Assembly: GCA_033065855.1 (NCBI GenBank)
Contig: JAVXUO010001910.1
Coordinates: forward strand, 1-64,000
DNA length: 64,000 nucleotides
Reading direction: 5' to 3'
Source of the DNA: Escallonia rubra
Taxonomy: Eukaryota; Streptophyta; Magnoliopsida; Escalloniales; Escalloniaceae
Shown here: piece after piece, positions 28,620 through 42,399 of the stretch
How positions within the stretch are numbered: the stretch's first letter is position 1
Layout: the number at the start of each line of letters is the position of its first letter
The notes under the pieces: generated by a model
The model's input: only the letters and a program-made list of their open reading frames with translations
Databases searched by the model: none
What the model was told of the DNA's origin: nothing
Translations under genes and position numbers: made by a program

Positions 28620-31600
28620 GAACGGAAACGTAAATGATGGATCCGGTGGCTAAATTATACTATGAGAAGGTGTTAGGCACCCCGTTGTATACACGGTCTC
28701 TACTATATTTTTAATGATTTTTTCGATTTCTATATCCTGAAGATGATAAATGATGAAATATGCCCAAAACATAACCTAAAGTAATCTATAATTTGGTTTG
28801 AATCCAACATCGGAGGTTGAGTGGCCTACATACTTGGTCGGTCTAACCGGGATCAAAACCACATGGTTCTGGCCCAACCTACGGGAGGTAACCTAGATTT
28901 CGGTCTTATTTCCTAGAGACCTAAATGGATTCAACTTCTTCTAGTTGAGCGGGCTTATAATTCTGATTGACTAACAATTCTAGTTGTCTCAGAATTCTAA
29001 ACTGGTTATAATTCTAACTCTAGTAGAATTCTAATGCTGCTAGACTTTTATCTCTATAGGGACTCTAATTTTTGACTTTTATATATTTATCTTTTTTGAT
29101 CGAAATGCAGTTGGAGAGAAGGGTAAATGAGTCTAACACTCCTAGACTAATTCATAAAACCTAAAAAGATGATAAATGACATATAAAACCTAAAAATGGG
29201 CGAAGAATTCACCGTTCGATTTAGCTTGCCTCAAACTTTTGATGGAAGGTCAATATGGCTCGATGGTGCAAATGGAGTGGGCTTAAGATAATGGACTGAA
29301 AATAGTGTTTCTCTCCCTCACATCAATTTCTCAGACTTTGGACTTTTTTTGTCTAAATCCCCCCATCTCCCCCCCTCTCCTGGCAGCCCCTTCCCTTCTT
29401 TTCTTACCAAAGTGGCCTTTGTGTTAGAGGCTTAGGTTTGTGGAAATGATAAATCCTACCCCTCTGGTCGAGCATATCTTTTCCAAAAGGGGAAAAGTCC
29501 AAAATTGCCCTTTACTGACCAGTTCTACCTGTAACAAACCACCTCAAAAAAATTACTTATTGGACCCACGAAAGGTCTAAAAATAACTCAGAATTGCCAT
29601 CTTATTTTATGAAACAAAGAAAAATAAGAAAAAAAACCCTAAAAGACACCAAAATGCCAAGCTAAGCTCCTAAGCTGTTGAAATCATAGATGGTGGATTC
29701 GGAAACTAAGTAATACGACAGGAAGATGTTAAGCACCTGCCATACGCCAACAACCTCTATTATGTTTTTATTGATTTCTTGTCCTTTCAACACATGACAC
29801 ATAAATATGCATAAAATAACTTTAACCTACCAAAAGATTCGGTTTGAATTCGACATCTAGGGTCAAATGGCCTACATACCCAGTCGAAAAAATTAAACCG
29901 GGATCAAAACCACCGTAGCTATATCGGACCCTATGGGAGGCGTCCTAAACTTTGGTCCTAGACATGAATATAGGAAAATAGATTTGAAATACTCCTTTTA
30001 TAAAAGTTGTCTTGTAAACTGAGATTTGGTTGCAGGAAGGGGAAATGTTCAAGCTTTTCAAGACCAAACTAAGCTAGACTAGAAAGCACTATAAAGTTAC
30101 ATCTAAAAGATGATGGTTTAGAGAACCTGGAACTACCTTAAGATGAATCGACGATGCAATGTAGATCACCAAAATGAAGAGATAATTTGAAAATGCTGAA
30201 GTTCTCCTTAAAAATGATGCACCACTTCGAGGAAGAAATGGTAAAAAAGTTCGAGAAAGACTAGTCTCTTCAAAATTGTAGCCAAAAAACTCTTTTTATA
30301 GTGGTATGAACCTAACCAGAGTGATAAAGATAACTTTTTAGTTTGGAACTTTTATAGGGTCAGATATTTGATTTAAGTTGCAGATTCAATAAAATTCAAC
30401 TAACCAGCCGGTTTATAAAAAATCACTCGGTTCATCCCTTAATATTTTAATTCCTCAATTTCGAGACATTGTCTGCCCTCAATTCGATAATTATCTTTGA
30501 TAAAAAGTTAGGAGGTACCAATTTTCAGGATTATATCCACATTTCATCTGAATCAATGAGATTTACGTGCATCAGGGATTAATCTCAAGATAACCTGAAT
30601 TATCTAAGCAATCAAAATCTTCTAACCGGACTGGACTTACATTGAACTGGACTAGACCTAACTTAACTGGACTGGACTTACATTGAACTGGACTAGACCT
30701 GACTTAATTGGACTGGACTTGACAACTTATTGGACTTAATTAAATAGATTAGGCTCCTTCTAATAGTAGGCCTAAACGTATAATCGTAAAGTATAATTAC
30801 TAATAAAGCTCAATAATGATAAATAAGTAAAAAAGGCTACAAAAATGGGGTGTCTACATAGCCTCTCGGCAAGTGACTCTTGCCTGTGAGCGAACATCGC
30901 CAAAAACAACCCATTTTTGTAGTGACACACAAAAAATACCACAAAACTCTGGACAGACTTGCAAATAACACAGAGATATGAGGTCGGACTTTTGCAAGGT
31001 TTCTTACGTATCATCTGAAGAGGAGTCAGACCAATGTAGTTTGAAAGATAGGATATCACTCGAAGCCGAAGCCAATCGTAACGATGATTGGTCGTCGTAA
31101 TCTGAGAAGTCAGAGCCAACAGTAACAATGATTGGTCGCCTAAGAATAGTGGAAAGATAACTTTGTTCATTGCCAGAGCCACCCAAACGACGATCGACGA
31201 GCAAATGATGCATATTTAGATCCCAGAGCCACCCAAACAATGCTCGTCTAGACGTACTAAGAAGATAACTCTGCTTATTGCCAAAGTTACCAAACGATGG
31301 TCGACGGACAGAGGAACACATGTTTAGGTGATGATTGCCCAAGACATACTAACAAGCATGACTCTGTTTGTTGCTGGAGCCACCCAAACTATGGTCGACG
31401 GACAGAGGAGCCACCCAAACGTTGATCAATAGATAGATGAACGCATATATAAGCGACAGTTGCCTAAGACATACTAACAAGCATGACTCTATCCTTTGGC
31501 GGAGCCACCCAATTGATGGACAGAAGAGCTCATATATAGGCGATGGTCGCCTAAGATATACTAACAAGCATGACTCTATCCGTTGTAGGAGCCATCCAAA

Positions 31601-34600
31601 CAATGTTTGAAGGACAGATGAGGAGTATGCCTAGATGTCGGAGCTATCCCAAATATGATCGTCTAGGGATACTGGAGTATATGTCTAAAAGCTAGAGCTA
31701 ACAACGCATGGAAGCAGTTGGTTGCCTAGATACATATCCAAGAGCCAAAAGCCAAAAGCCAACAACAGATCGAAGCGGTTGCTCACTTTGACATAAGGGG
31801 AAAAATTACAAAGAGATCACTCAAAGTCGGAGCCCACGATATCCATGGACAGTTGGTCGTTGAGTGTCGGACCATGTCAATTTTTCCTCAAATTGATATA
31901 GAGATAATATTGATTTTAGAAACAAGGATAAGATGGGATGATGGTCTTAGATCGTACAACATCACTGAGTTAAGCAACAGATTCAAAGAATCATTTATTG
32001 AACAATCAAAATTTTCACTGATTCTGAAAACACAAGCATACAAGCGTGTATGCACATAAATACATAGAGGTTTGAGAACATGTTTGTAATTTAATTAAGA
32101 ACATGCAAACATGCGAGTGAAGGGAGAAGCTCAAGCAAGCACACAAGTACACAAGTGATATATTTTTTTTACTTAGCTGGACTATTTTTTACACGAGTTT
32201 AATCAAATTACTAAAGACACTAGAACCGGATGGTTGGTCATAGTGCAGGAATAGTGAAGATAAAACTGGCCGATTATTTAGAAGACCCGAATCCAAACTA
32301 CTGTAGTTCGACCAATTCCTACGGGAGGTGACCTACTTTTCGATTCTTGAAACGAACATAGGAAAATAGGTTTGAAGAAATCTTTTTATGAAAAAACTTT
32401 GTAGACAGAGATTTGGTCACGGGGAGGGGAAATATTCTAGACTTTTTTAGACCAACCTAAGCTAGACTAGAAAGCACTATAAAGTTACATATAGACAATG
32501 ATAGATTAGAGAAATTGGAACCACCTTGAGATGAATCCAGGATGCATTGTGATCACCAATATGAAGAAATTATGTGAAAATGGTGAAGTTCTCCCTAGAA
32601 ATGATGCACTACTTTTAAGAAGAGATGGCACTAAAGTTCTAGAAAGACTAGCCTCCTTAAAACTGTAGTCAAAAGACCTTTTTATAGAGGTCTGAGCCTA
32701 ACCGAAATGATAAAGATAACTTTGAGTCTAGGATATTTGATAGAGTTAGATATTTGGCTAAAATCACATATTGAACAAAAAGTCTACTAATCGGTGGGTT
32801 TTTCGAAAACCAGCTTTATCCCTTAATATTTTAATATTTTTTGAATTTTGGGACATTATCTGCCCTTAATTTAGCAATTATCAATGATAAAACATATGTG
32901 ATGTACCAGATTTTGAGAACTCTCTCCAAATTTCATCTAAGTCAATGAGATTTGCATGCATTAGGGATTAATTTCAAGATATATCTGAATTATCTAATTA
33001 ATCACAATCTTCTAATTGGACTGGACACACATTAAACTGGACTAGACTGGACCGGACTTATATGGGCTGGACTAGACCACTTATTGAACTTAATTAAATA
33101 GATTAGATTCCCTACATCGTTAGGTCTAAAACCATAATAATAATAAACTTTAATTACCAATAGAGCCCAATAATTATATATAAATAAAAAAGGCAACAAA
33201 AAATGCCGTGTCTACACTAATCCTATCTGATACGATTTTAAACCAAATCTAGGGGGATAAACACCCCACATTCGGACAAAAATCCCTTAAAACACATGAG
33301 ATAATCGAGATTTCAAGAATATGCACCAAATTTCATCAGAATCAAGCCATGATCTCCTTATCCTATCTACACTTTAAGCTAGGTTAAACCCACTAACTTA
33401 ATCAACTAATTGGACTGCTTTAACATATTGGATTAGACCACTTATTGGATTAGACCACTTATGAGACTGGACTCTAATTGGAAGGGACTCTAAGTGGATT
33501 TTACAATTTATTGAACGAGACTCTAACTGGACTGGACCATTCATTGGACTACACTCTAACTGGAGTGGACTTGATTAATTAAATTAAGCTCATTATGTAT
33601 TACTAAGCCTAGATCAAATTAGTAAGAACAAAGCATAACGCCTAATAAGTAACATAAACCTACAAAAACGAGGTGTCTATAGAGCTTCTCGGCGAGGGAG
33701 CTCGCCTGTGAGCGAACATCACCGAAAGCAACACATTTTTGTAGTAGAAATACGAAAAAGATCACAAGACATATGATTGATGTAAACACACAGATATGAG
33801 GCCGAACCTTTGTAAGGCTTCTTCTTGAATATCCATGGGAAAGAAATCAGACCAACGTAAGCCAGAGTGGAGATATCACTTGAAGTTGGAGCCAACAGTA
33901 ATAATGATTGGTTGTCAAGTAATATTAAAAGGGTAGTGAAGTCAAATCCTCATCTTGAGTCTTAGATAACAGTAACAAAGATTGGTCGCCAGATGAGGGG
34001 CGCACCTATAGAATCTGGAGCCAACAGTAACAATCATTGGCCGTCTAGGAATACTAATTAGGAACTTATGCCTGAGAGCCAGAGTTAACGATAACATCTG
34101 GTCGCCTAGAGATACTAAAAGGTAATGTCTAAGAACCGGAGCCAATAGTAACGACGGTTGGTCGTTTAGACATGAGAAGAGAGTATGATTAGATGTCGGA
34201 GTCAACAGATCGATTTCTTTGGTTGTCTAGACATACTTAAAATAGCCAATCTAAGAACCGGAGCCAATAACAAGAGAAAATGACTGTCACTTAAATAAAA
34301 GGAAAAAAACATATCTAGTAGTCAGAGCCTACAACGCGTGAAAACGACTGGTCGTTTAGATGCACTAAGGATAGTTGTAGAGAAGTCACTTAAAGTCGGA
34401 GCCAACAATGCCTAAGGGCAGTTTGTCATTGAGTGACATGAATGAGCTAAATCGAGTCTCTCTAGTGTCGAAAATGATAAGAATGAGCCATACAAAGCCA
34501 GATACAACAATGCCAAACAACAGCTAGTCGTTGCATGCCGGATCAAGATAAGTCGACTCTCTTTTAAAGTCGAGAAGGATAATAAAGTGGCTGGAAAATT

Positions 34601-34620
34601 CATAGCCCAACTCAAATTTT
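28620..34620. repeat. Three diverged copies of a long non-coding module
   Basis: Copy 1 (about 28630-28960), copy 2 (about 29685-31850) and copy 3 (about 32220-34620) share blocks in the same order: GGTGTTAGGCACC-like, GGTTTGAATTCGACATC-like, ACGGGAGGTGACCTA-like, GACTAGAAAGCACTATAAAG, GAAGTTCTCC, ACTGGACTGGACT arrays, AAAAATGGGGTGTCTACA and CCTGTGAGCGAACATC. No protein frame survives. They are probably relics of an LTR element with long non-coding parts; the class is not certain. Confidence 0.7.
30870..31850. repeat. Degenerate array of GGAGCCA.CC / TGGTCG units (copy 2)
   Basis: Blocks such as ACTAACAAGCATGACTCT, GGAGCCACCCAAAC and GATGGTCGACGGACAGAGG repeat with a spacing near 100 bp. A related array (GGAGCCAACAGTAACAA, TTGGTCGCC) occupies 33840-34600 in copy 3. 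Confidence 0.7.
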
Positions 34621-34639
34621 CTTATAAATTTTCTTCCCA

Positions 34640-35258
34640 ATACTTATCCCTCTTTTTTTTCCTTTTTATCTTCTAAAGTTTTATTTAACTCTTATTTTTT
34701 TCAAAACTCTTCTAAAAACAAGGGCCGGGAGGTAGAATCCTATGACTTAGATTTAGACAAAACAAAGACAAACACTATCGTGACTGTCATGAGAAGGGAT
34801 AACAAGGAGCCCCATGGTAAAACCAAAACAGGACACAGAGACAAATAGTTCACCTTTGTTTTATTGTTATTTTTACAAGATATATACTCAAACACCCTCT
34901 ACTTTCCTATTCTATGCAAAATTGAAATCCTTGTTACAAAAATAAAAGTAATACAATATACATCCATGCATATATGCATGACAGAATTCATGAATATGAC
35001 TAGAATGCGCACATTGAGTCTGAATGGGTACTAGGCAGATAATTAAGCGAAACATTAAAAATCTCAGCCCATGGTGGATCGGCCAGTTCATGAAGGGATG
35101 GATTTTACACACAAGAATGCTGGCCAGTATAATTAAGCACCATTTTCGTCGACTAAGTTAAAAATTATTTTTAAGCATTGAATATTGATGCGTTCACTCA
35201 TTTATAGGCCAACTCTCACAACTATATGTTGAAATTTCTAGAGAATTCAGGATTCTCA
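34640..35258. other. Intergenic DNA, possible LTR end
   Basis: AT-rich with no gene. The last 130 bp contain a TATA-like CATTTATAGG and end TTCTCACT directly before a primer-binding-like sequence, so an LTR of a plus-strand element may end here. Confidence 0.35.
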
Positions 35259-35260
35259 CT

Positions 35261-35275
35261 TGGTATCAGGATCAG
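35261..35275 (+). other. Primer-binding-site-like sequence
   Basis: TGGTATCAGGATCAG matches the initiator tRNA-Met type binding site of LTR retroelements except for an inserted base. It abuts the first bases of the CACTA tnpA-like gene. No matching downstream LTR was found. Confidence 0.35.
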
Positions 35276-35279
35276 ATTT

Positions 35280-36907
35280 ATGGATAGGATACGGGCTATT
35301 CGTGGCCGGGCTGGACGCCGAGCTGCTTCCTCCCCGTTTGGTCCCACCTCGTCATTGCCTACTGATGACGAGGCACAGAGTGATCGCGGACAGCCATCGG
35401 GGGCCCAGCCCCAGCCGTCACCGTCATCGTCGCCCCAGCCCCAGCTCGAGCCGTCGCCCCAACCCGACGCAGATTCATCCCACACGCGCGTGCATTCTCC
35501 ATCTTCCGTGGGTTCTACCTCAGGTATAGTTTATAACGGTGTTTCGTACATTTTTGCTAGCCTTATATTTGAACTGTATTAATGTCTGTGTTTTGTAGGA
35601 TCTCGACGAGGCCGTGGTCCGACACGCAGGGTACGCATCGACCCCCAGCGTAAACAGAGAGTTACGCTCACGCAGGAGGGCCTGTAAGTACTAAAAATAT
35701 CACCTCATGCCTTATGTTTAAAATTTTGGGGTGTTAATTTATATTTGAACTGTATTAATTAATTTAATTACTTCTTTGGCAGGATCCTGGAGAATATGGC
35801 GAGGACGAAGATCGGCGTTCTTGTGAAGGGCCGATTCTTCGAGCCACGCCTGTACTGGAAGGACTGGGATGCCGCTGCGAGGGAGGTCCTATGGGAGGAG
35901 TGGCTGGTACGGTGAAATATTTTTTTCAGCGTTAGTAAATGTTAAATTACAGTTTGTTTTATGTTGTTAATTTGTGTTATTGGATGCCTTACAGGAAGGG
36001 TTCACGTTTGACACGCCTCAGACCAGGTACTGGGGCAGCAGGCTTTCTTTGCCTACATCGGCAAGAATTACCGCCGATGGCTCCACGATGCACGAGACCG
36101 GGCGAAGAAGGCGCTGCCCGCGGGTGCCCCGGTGACGGACATGACGAGATATCCCCCACATTCGATATCTCACCGTGTATGGGGGAGATGATAGATCGGT
36201 GGGCTGCGGATCCAGGTTGGGACGCCAAGAGTAAGAGCGGGGCTGAGAACAGACAGAACAGAGATCTGACGCACACGGGGGGGTCGGTGCCACACGATAT
36301 CGTCCGACACATGAACGCTGTCGAGCACCCAGATCTGGAGGAGGATGAGGTCATAGCTCTGACCTATACTCAAACGCACGTGCGGAAGAAGGACAAGGAC
36401 GAGACGCACCGGGCGGGCGACTATATTTCAGATATTGCCCGGCGGATCGATGTGAGTCAATTTATTTAAGTTAATGTTTTTTCTTTCTATCCTCAATGTC
36501 TGTTTCGTTAATTAATGCCCTAACATATCGTTAAACCACTATTTTTGCAGGCCTCGTATGAACAGCTAAGGGGGTCCGAGCAGCAGTCCGAACAGCCATC
36601 AGCTTCCACTAGTACGACTGCTAGTATTGGGGGGTTGAAGCGATGGCTGGATACGCCGGAGGTCTTGAATCGGCCGAAAGGCCGCATACGCGGCCTGCCT
36701 AGCACGACTGCTCGTGCCGTGATAGGAGCGTCCTCACCCCCTGCTGCCCCTCCACAGACACCGGCTCCTCGGCCTCAGTTGGACGACGAGGAGATCCAGC
36801 GCATTGCTACAGTGGTGTGCCGGATGATCAGGGAGCAGGGCACTGCTGGACAGGCCGCCCCGGCCCCGGATCAGCAGGATCCAGATCCGGGACTCGGGAA
36901 CCCCTGA
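35280..36907 (+). pseudogene. TnpA-like (Transposase_24) gene, CACTA copy 1
   Basis: Five exons with GT-AG borders: 35280-35523, 35599-35683, 35783-35906, 35995-36451 and 36551-36907. The product is a Ptta/En/Spm-type (Transposase_24) protein: proline/serine-rich start (MDRIRAIRGRAGRRAA), GRFFEPRLYWKDWDAAAREV, and a C-terminal helix (RIATVVCRMIREQG). Such proteins bind subterminal repeats and help the catalytic transposase. Exon 4 has two single-base losses against copy 2, in CCTCAGACCAGG and in a G run at 36181-36185, so the middle third is out of frame. The HRAGDYISDIARR segment, broken in copy 2, is intact here. Confidence 0.85.
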
Positions 36908-37145
36908 TGAGCCCCTTCCCGTGCCCGTTCCTAGCTCCCCCCGCCCCCCGCGCCCGGCTTGTACTCTTCTCCCCTCTCCTAACCGGCTATATCCGGTTCC
37001 CAGCTTGTACATATATGAGTTTTTTTTTATAATTGATTATATATATTTCTTTCTGTATTGATTATTGCGCGTTGTTGTTGAGAATTGAAAATTGTATTAC
37101 AGGTCTGGGTAATTGAAAAATAAAAAAAAATTTCAAAAAAAAAAT

Positions 37146-37535
37146 TGACTTTTGGCGACGAATTAATTCCGTCACTAAAGTATTCCTACAATCAGTTAGT
37201 TAGCGACAGAATATTCCGTCGCTAAATAAGTTTTTTAGCGACGGAATATTCCGTCGCGAAACTATCAAATCCGTCGCTAATTTGACAAAAAAGAAAATAA
37301 ATTAAAATTCTAAAAATATAATTCGCGACGGAATATCCGTCACTAATGAAAAATAAATCCGTCGGTAAAAATGACATATTTAGCGACGGATTTAAAAATT
37401 CCGCCGCTAAACTATTAGTGACGGGCTTTTATACGAGGGATATTTAGCGACGGTGAATCCGTCGCTAATTCTTTTAGCGACGGATTTTGGGCTTTTAGTG
37501 ACGGATTTTCCCGTCGCTAAAAGCCTGTTTTCTTG
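37146..37535. repeat. CACTA subterminal repeats, copy 1
   Basis: Many copies of GCGACGGA / TCCGTCGC, often paired as the palindrome TTAGCGACGGAA...TTCCGTCGCTAA. These are the usual binding sites of TnpA-like proteins in CACTA elements. Confidence 0.9.
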
Positions 37536-37540
37536 TAGTG

Positions 37541-39613
37541 AAAGTATGGTTTCAATGTTACAGTCGTCCATAAGTGAAAAGACTGAACATAACATTATAT
37601 TACAGACCACATTTCTCCTATACAAGTGCTACACTCCAAAACAAAATAAAAACGACTAAAACTTTGCTCACCCAGTGTAATACTCTTGATTCTCCTCAAG
37701 GTAATCCTCTTCGTCCCTTGACAAATATTCCGACTCCGAACCTAGAAAAAAAACTATCAGGAATGGGTCAGCCTGATGGCTCAGTAGGGTATCCGGTGAT
37801 TCTAAGTCCAAACATGAATTGATTATATTATGAATGGTTAGTACAAACATGCAATTCACTTGAACAAATGATACATATGTAATTAAAAATAATTTTAACA
37901 TATCGAGTATCACTTACAAACATTTGCTAACACTTGCCTTCAAAAGAAACGGGAATAGCATATCGAGCAAGATCGGAAATCTTGTAAAGCATATACAAGA
38001 ATGGAAAGCAAGACCTAAATACTCACTTGATCTCAATAAGTATAAGCCAACCTTCCCTGATTGCGAGAGACTTTTCGTAACGCAACCAACTGATATAACG
38101 GATTCGATAGAAGAAGTCCAATGTCATCATAGGCACGTCAATAATTCCTTTAGGGAAGTAGTACGTATAGATAGTACGTACCGTCGAGACCTGAACGAGA
38201 ACGAGAACCCTGACCGGATAACTTCCAACCCCGGCAAATAACACCCTCATCTCACTGTTTCCTCCTCTTTCGCATGACATGCACAATCATGTACAGTAAA
38301 AAAAAAATTCATCAAGTACCTCAAAAGAGGTTTAATCTCATCTCAAGTCATATTTGCCATATTATCAACAACACATGCCAAACATGTAAACTAATCTCTA
38401 ATGTGTAAACTAATTCGGTAATCATGCAAGAAATAGTTTGATGTTCTTCCTTAAGTACCATTCCCGTATGTATACTTATATTATTATGTAGATATTTGAG
38501 TGTCCATTTAAGACCTGAAATTTACCTAGTTATTCACCATTAAGCCCAACACAAGGAACTACTAATTTAGGTTACATAATCTGCCCAGTATTTCAATTGG
38601 CAGAGGAGTAGTCTGTACTCCGAAAATCATAACAATTTAATTATAAGGTATCTACAGCAAATTATGAAAACTAGACTTAAATAGATACATCTCAGTATTT
38701 TATTTGACTCGAAAAAATCATTTTAAAGTCATGTTAAGCCCTTCCAAAGACAGACTTCAAAATCTGTGCAACAATAGTTTCACAATACAGGTTTCAAGCC
38801 ACGAATTTTGAACCATAGTAATAATTCTTGAAATAATCTGAAATTTATTGTGTATACTCTATACATGTATTAGTACAACATATAAAATAAATAAATCCAT
38901 ATCTTAACTAAAACTATACATTTATAGGCACCAAAGTTACTTCATTTTTATGATTGTTCTGCAGGTTTTCCAAGCAAAATTAACATATCTCACTTAAGAT
39001 CATTACAAGAAAGTTTATAAGTATTTCACTACTCATAATACTTCTCATACATGCTTTAAAAACCTATAAGCACAAGATAACCTACCTTAAAGAAAATTAA
39101 GCCCAAGCCAATTCAAGAAAGTTGATGCAAATCTCTCTCCTATGTTCTTTCTTCTCTTCCTCCCTTTCTCTCTTTTCTTTCTTTCTCCTTATTTCTCTTT
39201 CTTTCTATTCTTTCCTTTATCCTTGTGGCCGAATGGTTAAGACGTGTCTTTCACCTCCCTCCTTTATTTTCTTTCTAATTTATCTACTTAAGTCTCTTTC
39301 TATTTTTTATTCTTTTCCTTTGATTACTCACCACCAAATAATAGGGGGTGACAAGTCCTCCAACAATTAATCCAAAGACAACACATGGAATGCCACTAAT
39401 ACCAACATTTGATATTTGCATATTAGTCCCAAAGTTTTGCATAATTACTTTTTTACCCCAAAGTTTTACATAATTATATTTGGCCCACAACTTAATTTCA
39501 ATATTTATTTTATGTAGACAACTAATATAATGCAATTATATTATTTCAATAAAATTTAAATATGTTTAAACTTAATACAATGATTAGAAGCTAATTAAGA
39601 TCGGGGTCTCACA
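37541..39613 (-). repeat. Ty3/gypsy 3' LTR, partial
   Basis: On the minus strand the LTR begins TGTGAGACCCCGATC right after a purine-rich tract (AAAAGAAGGGAGAG), and it contains GGTTCGGAGTCGG and GAGGAGAATCAAGAGTATTAC, phrases typical of Tekay/Del-type LTRs. It is interrupted at 37540 by CACTA copy 1; the remaining end was not found on the other side. The region has no gene. Confidence 0.7.
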
Positions 39614-42390
39614 CTCTCCCTTCTTTTAAAGAATTTAGTCTGTAAATTCATCCCTGATCACGTGAACAACTGCGGGTACTTAGACCTAATCTCATCTTCA
39701 TGCTCCCAGATAACCTCTTCAGTATCATGATATTTCCATTTGACCTTACCCAATGGAATCACCTTATTCCACAATACCTGATCCCGACGATCCAAATTCT
39801 CCACCTACTGCTCAACATAAGTCATATCTGCTTCTATGTGAACCGGCTGATCATGCAACACGTGATGGATCTGGCTAATATATACACAACATATATACAT
39901 GAAAGACATTATGTAACCCAGATAATGAAGGCGATAAAGCAACTCGATACGCTAGATCACCAACCCGTTCCAAAATCTCATAAGGCCCAACAAACCTCGG
40001 AGACAACTTACCTTTCTTACCAAATCTCATGACTCCTTTCGTTGGAGAAATTTTAGTAAAAACAAAGTCACCCATCGTAAATTCAAAACCACGTCGATGA
40101 GTGTCAAGGTAGCTTTTTGTCTACTCTGTGCTGTACGGATACGTTGTTGAATTAATTGTATCTTATCAGTGGTTTCACGAATAATATCAGATTTAATAAG
40201 CTTACTTTCCCCAACCTCTGACCAAAAAATTGGAGATCTGCATTTCCTTCCATATAACGCCTCATAAGGAGCTATATCAATACTAGAATGGTAGTTGTTA
40301 TTATAAGAGAATTCAACAAGTGGTAAATGTGAATCCTAACTACCTTTCAAGTCTATCACACAAGCTCGTAACATATCCTCCAAGGTTTACATATCCTCCA
40401 AGGTTTGTATAATACACTTATTTTGACCATATGTCTGAGCGTGAAAGGCTATACTCACAGCCAACTGTGTACCCATAGCCAAAATCAAGAAGTAAGATTT
40501 GGATCCCTGTCAGAAACAATGCTAACAGGAACTCCATGCAAATGAATTATCTCATCGATATGCAACTTAGCTAGTTTTTCCATGAAATATTCAGAGTAAG
40601 AAAATGTGTAGACTTAGAAGACGGTCTACTATTACCCAAATCGCATCATTTCCGTCTCGAGTCCGCGGTAAACCTGTCACAAAATTCATGGTTATGTGCT
40701 CCCATTTCCACTCAGGAATAGATAGAGGCTGTAAATAACCACTCAAATTTTGATGTTCTGCCTTTACCAGCTGACATATTAGGCACTTGGAATTTTTTTA
40801 TAGCTATATCACCTTTCATACCATTCCACCAATAATGTGATTTTAAATCTCTGTACATTTTAGTGCTACCCGGATGAATACTGTACTTACTATTATGTGC
40901 TTCTTTCAAAATCTCTTGTTTAACCTCAGCATCATTTGGTACACAAACAAGATCTCTAAATCTCAATATACATTTAGAAGATAATGAAAATTCATATTGC
41001 AATCCTTGCTCCATCTCCGTTCTAATTTTCTGCAACTCTGGGTCCTTCCCTTGAGCTTCTCGTATCAATTGCATTAATGCAGACCAAACTTTAATATTAG
41101 CAAATAAAAATCCCATTCTAGTTGCACGCGGGGGGGCCTTCAATCACACACATCAGTCAACATATCCCATTCCTTAAGCATTAAACTAGCAACCACATTC
41201 TTTTGGCTTAAGGCATCAGTAACCACATTAGCCTTACTCGGGTGATATGAAATGGAACAATTGTAATCATTTAATAATTGTATCCATCTACATTGTCTCA
41301 TATTCAGTTCCTTCTGCGAAAATAAATATTTCAAACTCTTGTGATCAGTATAGACCTCAAATACTGCTCCATACAAATAATGTCTCCATTTATGCAAGGC
41401 AAAAACAATAGATGCCTATTCTAGATCATGGGTAGGATAATTCTCTTCATACGACATCAATTTACGTGATGCATAAGAAATTACCTTACCTCTTTGCATA
41501 AGCACACAACCCAAACCTTTGTGAGATGCATTGTTGTATATTACAAAATCATCATTGCCATTAGGCAGAACCAAAATAGGTGCACTGACCAATCTATGTT
41601 TCAACTCCTGAAAACTATTCTCACATTTATCATCCCAAATAAAAGATACTTTCTTCTGAGTCAAATGAGATAATGGACCAGCAATTTTAGAAAATCCCTC
41701 AACAAATCTACGGTAATATCCGGCTAACCCAAAAAAACTACGTACCTCTGATACTGTTGAAGGTGTTTTCCAACTTTGTACAACCTCAATCTTAGCCGGA
41801 TCCACTGATATTCCTGCACCTGATATTATGTGCCCCAGAAAAGTAACTTGTTCCAACCAAAACATACATTTTTCAAATTTGGCGTACAACTTTTTATCCC
41901 GTAAGGTTTACAAAACAAGTCTGAGATGCTGAGCATGCTGTTGGGTATCCCGAGAATAACCAAAATATCATCAATAAAGACTACCACAAAACTATCCAAG
42001 TATGGTTTGAATATGCGATTCATCAAATCCATAAACGTCGCGGGTGCATTAGTAACCCCAAATGGCATAACTAGAAATTTGTAATGACCATACCTAGTCC
42101 TGAAAGCAGTCTTAGGGACATCCTCCTGCCTTACCCTTAACTGATGATAACCTGACCCCAAATCCAATTTAGAAAATATCATAGCTCCTTGCAACTGATC
42201 AAACAAATCCTCGATATAGGGTAATGGGTATTTATTCTTTATGGTTACCTGATTTAACTGTCTGTAGTCAATACATAAACGTAAGGTACAATCCTTTTTC
42301 TTAACAAATAACACAGGTGAACCCCAAGGTGAAGTACTTGGTCTAATAAAGCATTTATCAAGTAAATCTTGTAATTGTACCTTTAACTCT
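39614..42390 (-). pseudogene. Ty3/gypsy pol (RT, RNase H, integrase), decayed
   Basis: On the minus strand: RT ([51 protein letters not shown]) at 42390-41890; connection and RNase H ([44 protein letters not shown]) to 41140; integrase zinc domain (HPGSTKMYRDLKSHYWW) to 40780; a decayed integrase core to 40080; and the C-terminal region (KLSPRFVGPYEILERVGDLAYRV-type) to 39875. At least five frame changes or stops break it. The lineage is chromovirus-like (Tekay/Del). Upstream of ELKVQLQ the expected protease region is missing. Confidence 0.87.
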
Positions 42391-42399
42391 AGCAATCCA

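Larger units (their letters stand above)
35276..37540 (+). mobile_element. CACTA element copy 1, 5'-truncated
   Basis: The right end TTCTTGTAGTG (37530-37540) is the complement of CACTACAAGAA. Similarity to copy 2 runs from the tnpA-like start to this end. No CACTA left end exists upstream; homology starts at the ATG-proximal sequence. Right of it the gypsy LTR sequence continues. Confidence 0.85.

Noticed and set aside
35989..36409. Minus-strand frames opposite the tnpA-like gene of CACTA copy 1 (and the equivalents at 48298-48720)
   Set aside because: Shadows of the GC-rich exon 4; the plus-strand frame has the family motifs and splice sites.
39222..39250. tRNA-like A-box sequence GTGGCCGAATGGTTAAGACG
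   Set aside because: No B-box, no acceptor stem or anticodon arm follows; it lies inside the gypsy LTR.
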